Part shown: positions 21,768 to 23,461 of the stretch, in pieces
Layout of the letters: every line of letters starts with the position of its first letter
Numbering within the stretch: the first letter of the stretch is position 1
From: CAVRJC01 sp964505725
GTDB taxonomy: Bacteria; Actinomycetota; Acidimicrobiia; IMCC26256; DASPTH01
Assembly: GCA_964505725.1 (NCBI GenBank)
Contig: CAZDJK010000001.1
Coordinates: 1-23,461 of the forward strand
Direction of reading: 5' to 3'
Length of the DNA: 23,461 bases
The notes under the pieces: generated by a model
Seen by the model: only the letters and a program-made list of their open reading frames with translations
The model's database searches: none
Told to the model about the DNA's origin: nothing
Position numbers and translations under genes: made by a program

Positions 21768-22886
21768 ATGACCCGGAAGCTCGTCGTCCTCGGATCGACG
21801 GGGTCGATCGGCACCCAGGCGCTCGACGTCGTCCGGCGCCACCGCGACCGCTTCGAGGTCGTCGCCCTCGGCACGGGGTCCAACGCCGAGCTGCTGGCGG
21901 CCCAGGCGCGGGAGTTCGGGGTGGCGCCCGACCGTGCCCGCGTGTGCGCGGGTGACCCCGACGCGCTCGCACAGCTCGCGGCGCTCGAGGACGCCGACAC
22001 CGTCCTCAACGCGGTCGTCGGCTTCGCCGGCCTGCCCGCCACGCTCGCCGCGCTCGAGCACGGCAAGCGCCTCGCGCTCGCGAACAAGGAGAGCCTCATC
22101 GCCGGCGGTCCGGTCGTCGCGCGTGCGCGAGTCGCGGGGCGCGGCGAGATCGTCCCGGTCGACAGCGAGCACTCGGCGCTCTACCAGGCGCTGCGGGGCG
22201 GCGCGGTCGACGAGGTGGCACGCCTGGTCGTCACCGCCAGCGGGGGCCCGTTCCGCGGCTACGACACCGAGCAGCTCGCCACGGTGTCGGTGGCGGACGC
22301 CCTCCGCCACCCGACGTGGAGCATGGGGCCGAAGATCACGATCGACTCGTCGACGCTCATGAACAAGGGCCTCGAGGTCATCGAGGCCCACGAGCTGTTC
22401 GGTGTGCCCTTCGGCCGCATCGAGGTGGTCGTGCACCCGCAGTCGGTGATCCACGGCATGGTCGAGTTCCGCGACGGGGCCACCATCGCCCAGCTGTCGA
22501 TGCCCGACATGCGGCTGCCGATCGGGCTCGCGCTGGGTGCGCCCGCCCGCCTCCCGGAGGCGTTCGGCCCGATCGACTGGTCCACCCTCGGCACACTCAC
22601 CTTCGAGCGCCCAGATCTCGAGACCTTCCCGTGCCTGCGCCTGGCCTACGAGGCCGGGCTTGCCGGCGGCGGCGCGCCGGCCGTGCTCAGTGGGGCGAAC
22701 GAGGTCGCGGTCGAGGCGTTCCTGGCCGAGCGCATCCCGTGGACCGCGATCGCCGAGGTCGTCGACGAGGTCCTTCAGCAGGGCACCGGGAACGTCGAGA
22801 CCGTCGGAGACGTTCTCGACGTCGACCGGGCCGCGCGCGAGCGGGCGGCCGTGGCCGTCGACCGCCGGGCGGGAGCACGAGTCTGA
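21768..22886 (+). CDS. dxr: 1-deoxy-D-xylulose 5-phosphate reductoisomerase
   Basis: Converts DXP to MEP with NADPH, the first committed step of the non-mevalonate isoprenoid pathway, 372 aa. The NADPH site is VLGSTGSIGTQAL (7-19). The substrate and metal sites are LANKESLIAGG (104-114), VPVDSEHSAL (129-138, Asp132 and Glu134), TASGGPF (156-162), HPTWSMGPKITIDSSTLMNK (181-200) and Glu203 in GLEVIEAHELF. HPQSVIHGMVEF (223-234) follows. All catalytic residues are present, so the fosmidomycin target is intact. The ATG at 21768 is 22 bases after the cdsA stop; no clear ribosome binding site is visible. The C-terminal 25 residues are poorly conserved. The dxr–rip1 order is the common actinobacterial one. 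Confidence 0.97.
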   Translation: MTRKLVVLGSTGSIGTQALDVVRRHRDRFEVVALGTGSNAELLAAQAREFGVAPDRARVCAGDPDALAQLAALEDADTVLNAVVGFAGLPATLAALEHGKRLALANKESLIAGGPVVARARVAGRGEIVPVDSEHSALYQALRGGAVDEVARLVVTASGGPFRGYDTEQLATVSVADALRHPTWSMGPKITIDSSTLMNKGLEVIEAHELFGVPFGRIEVVVHPQSVIHGMVEFRDGATIAQLSMPDMRLPIGLALGAPARLPEAFGPIDWSTLGTLTFERPDLETFPCLRLAYEAGLAGGGAPAVLSGANEVAVEAFLAERIPWTAIAEVVDEVLQQGTGNVETVGDVLDVDRAARERAAVAVDRRAGARV

Positions 22887-22887
22887 G

Positions 22888-23461
22888 ATGAAGGATCCGC
22901 TGGAAGAAGCCTCGGTCGGAGTCGACCGCCGGGCTGCCGGCCGTCTGCTCATCGCCTTCGTGATCGGCCTGGTCGCGCTGGCCGTGGCCGTCCCCGGGAG
23001 CCGGACGCCGCTCCTCATCGTCTCCGGCATCGTGCTGATGGTCATGCTCCACGAGGCCGGCCACTACTACACCGCGAAGCGCGCGGGGATGAAGGTCACC
23101 GAGTTCTTCCTCGGCTTCGGGCCGCGGCTGTGGTCGTTCCGTCGGGGCGAGACCGAGTACGGCGTCAAGGCGTTCCCGCTCGGTGGGTACGTGCGCATCG
23201 TCGGCATGAGCAACCTCGAGCAGATCGCCCCGGAGGACGAGCCGCGCAGCTACCGCGCCGCCACCTACGGCAAGCGGTTGGTCGTCGTGCTCGCCGGGGT
23301 CACGGTGAACATCCTCCTCGCGCTCGCCCTGTTCTACGTGGCGATCGCCGGCCAGGGCCACGTGTCGACCGGACCCAGCACCACCATCGACTCCGTCGTC
23401 GCGGGCAGCGCGGCGGCCGACGCCGGCCTGCACCGCGGCGACACCATCGTCGCCGTGGCGG
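22888..23461 (+). CDS. Site-2-protease family intramembrane metalloprotease (RseP/Rip1), 3' truncated
   Basis: Membrane zinc protease that cleaves substrates such as anti-sigma factors within the bilayer. 191 residues are visible before the window ends. The zinc site HEAGH (His55, Glu56, His59) lies in a helix near 42-60. GFGPRLWSFRRGETEYGVKA and FPLGGYVRIVGM are standard. A second core helix follows near 131-154, then the start of a PDZ domain (TIDSVVAGSAAADAGLHRGD). An extra hydrophobic helix at about 19-36 precedes the HExxH helix. The ATG is one base after the dxr stop (TGAGATG). M. tuberculosis Rip1 (Rv2869c) holds the same position after dxr. The second catalytic motif (LDG) would lie beyond the window. 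Confidence 0.95.
   Translation, partial: MKDPLEEASVGVDRRAAGRLLIAFVIGLVALAVAVPGSRTPLLIVSGIVLMVMLHEAGHYYTAKRAGMKVTEFFLGFGPRLWSFRRGETEYGVKAFPLGGYVRIVGMSNLEQIAPEDEPRSYRAATYGKRLVVVLAGVTVNILLALALFYVAIAGQGHVSTGPSTTIDSVVAGSAAADAGLHRGDTIVAVA

Noticed and set aside
22857..22934. A 14-base direct repeat, GTCGACCGCCGGGC, at the end of dxr and the start of the protease gene.
   Set aside because: Both copies encode VDRRA in coding frames rich in these codons. Chance similarity in GC-rich DNA is likely and no other duplication signature is seen.

Overview
The window (roughly 70% G+C or more by eye, third codon positions almost all G/C, many GTG starts) is a core chromosomal segment from a high-GC actinobacterium. 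The gene order smc–ftsY–ffh–rpsP–khpA–rimM–trmD–rplS–DUF2469–yraN–(comM/dprA)–xerC–whiG–M23–rpsB–tsf–pyrH–frr–cdsA–dxr–rip1 is the order I know from Mycobacterium and Streptomyces. DUF2469, a WhiG-type sigma factor and a degenerate M23 gene beside rpsB are actinobacterial markers. The wide divergence from both genera suggests a deep lineage, possibly Acidimicrobiia; that is inference.

Layout. 1-6144 holds chromosome organisation and membrane targeting: smc (5' end outside the window), an MscS-type channel, ftsY and ffh. 6231-8935 is a dense ribosome and RNA-maturation operon: S16, a KH protein, RimM, TrmD, L19 and DUF2469, running into yraN (to 9303). 9300-13257 is the rearranged part. It contains a minus-strand pair of very small genes (a 36-aa membrane peptide and a 68-aa zinc ribbon), a plus-strand crotonase-family gene, and comM and dprA on the minus strand. 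13258-15007 is an overlapping xerC–whiG pair. 15118-16941 encodes a secreted protein fusing a catalytically degenerate M23 domain to a serine hydrolase. 17091-22886 carries rpsB–tsf–pyrH–frr–cdsA–dxr, and a site-2 protease gene runs off the right edge.

How the genes relate. FtsY and Ffh are the two SRP GTPases. RimM, TrmD, KhpA and Frr serve ribosome assembly or recycling next to S16, L19, S2 and EF-Ts. ComM and DprA process incoming single-stranded DNA and XerC recombines chromosomes. CdsA and Dxr feed phospholipid and isoprenoid synthesis. Most neighbours overlap by 1, 4 or 8 bases or sit a few bases apart, so translational coupling is pervasive. Several starts lie only 6-7 bases after a TANNNT hexamer, which suggests leaderless transcripts for ffh, pyrH, cdsA and the 36-aa peptide.

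I found no tRNA, rRNA, CRISPR array, insertion sequence, phage gene or att site, and no strong evidence of a wholly new system. The best leads are the M23-hydrolase fusion, the divergent promoter with its two-gene micro-operon, the apparently short SMC arms, and the long cytosolic extension of CdsA. No gap between genes exceeds 300 bases.
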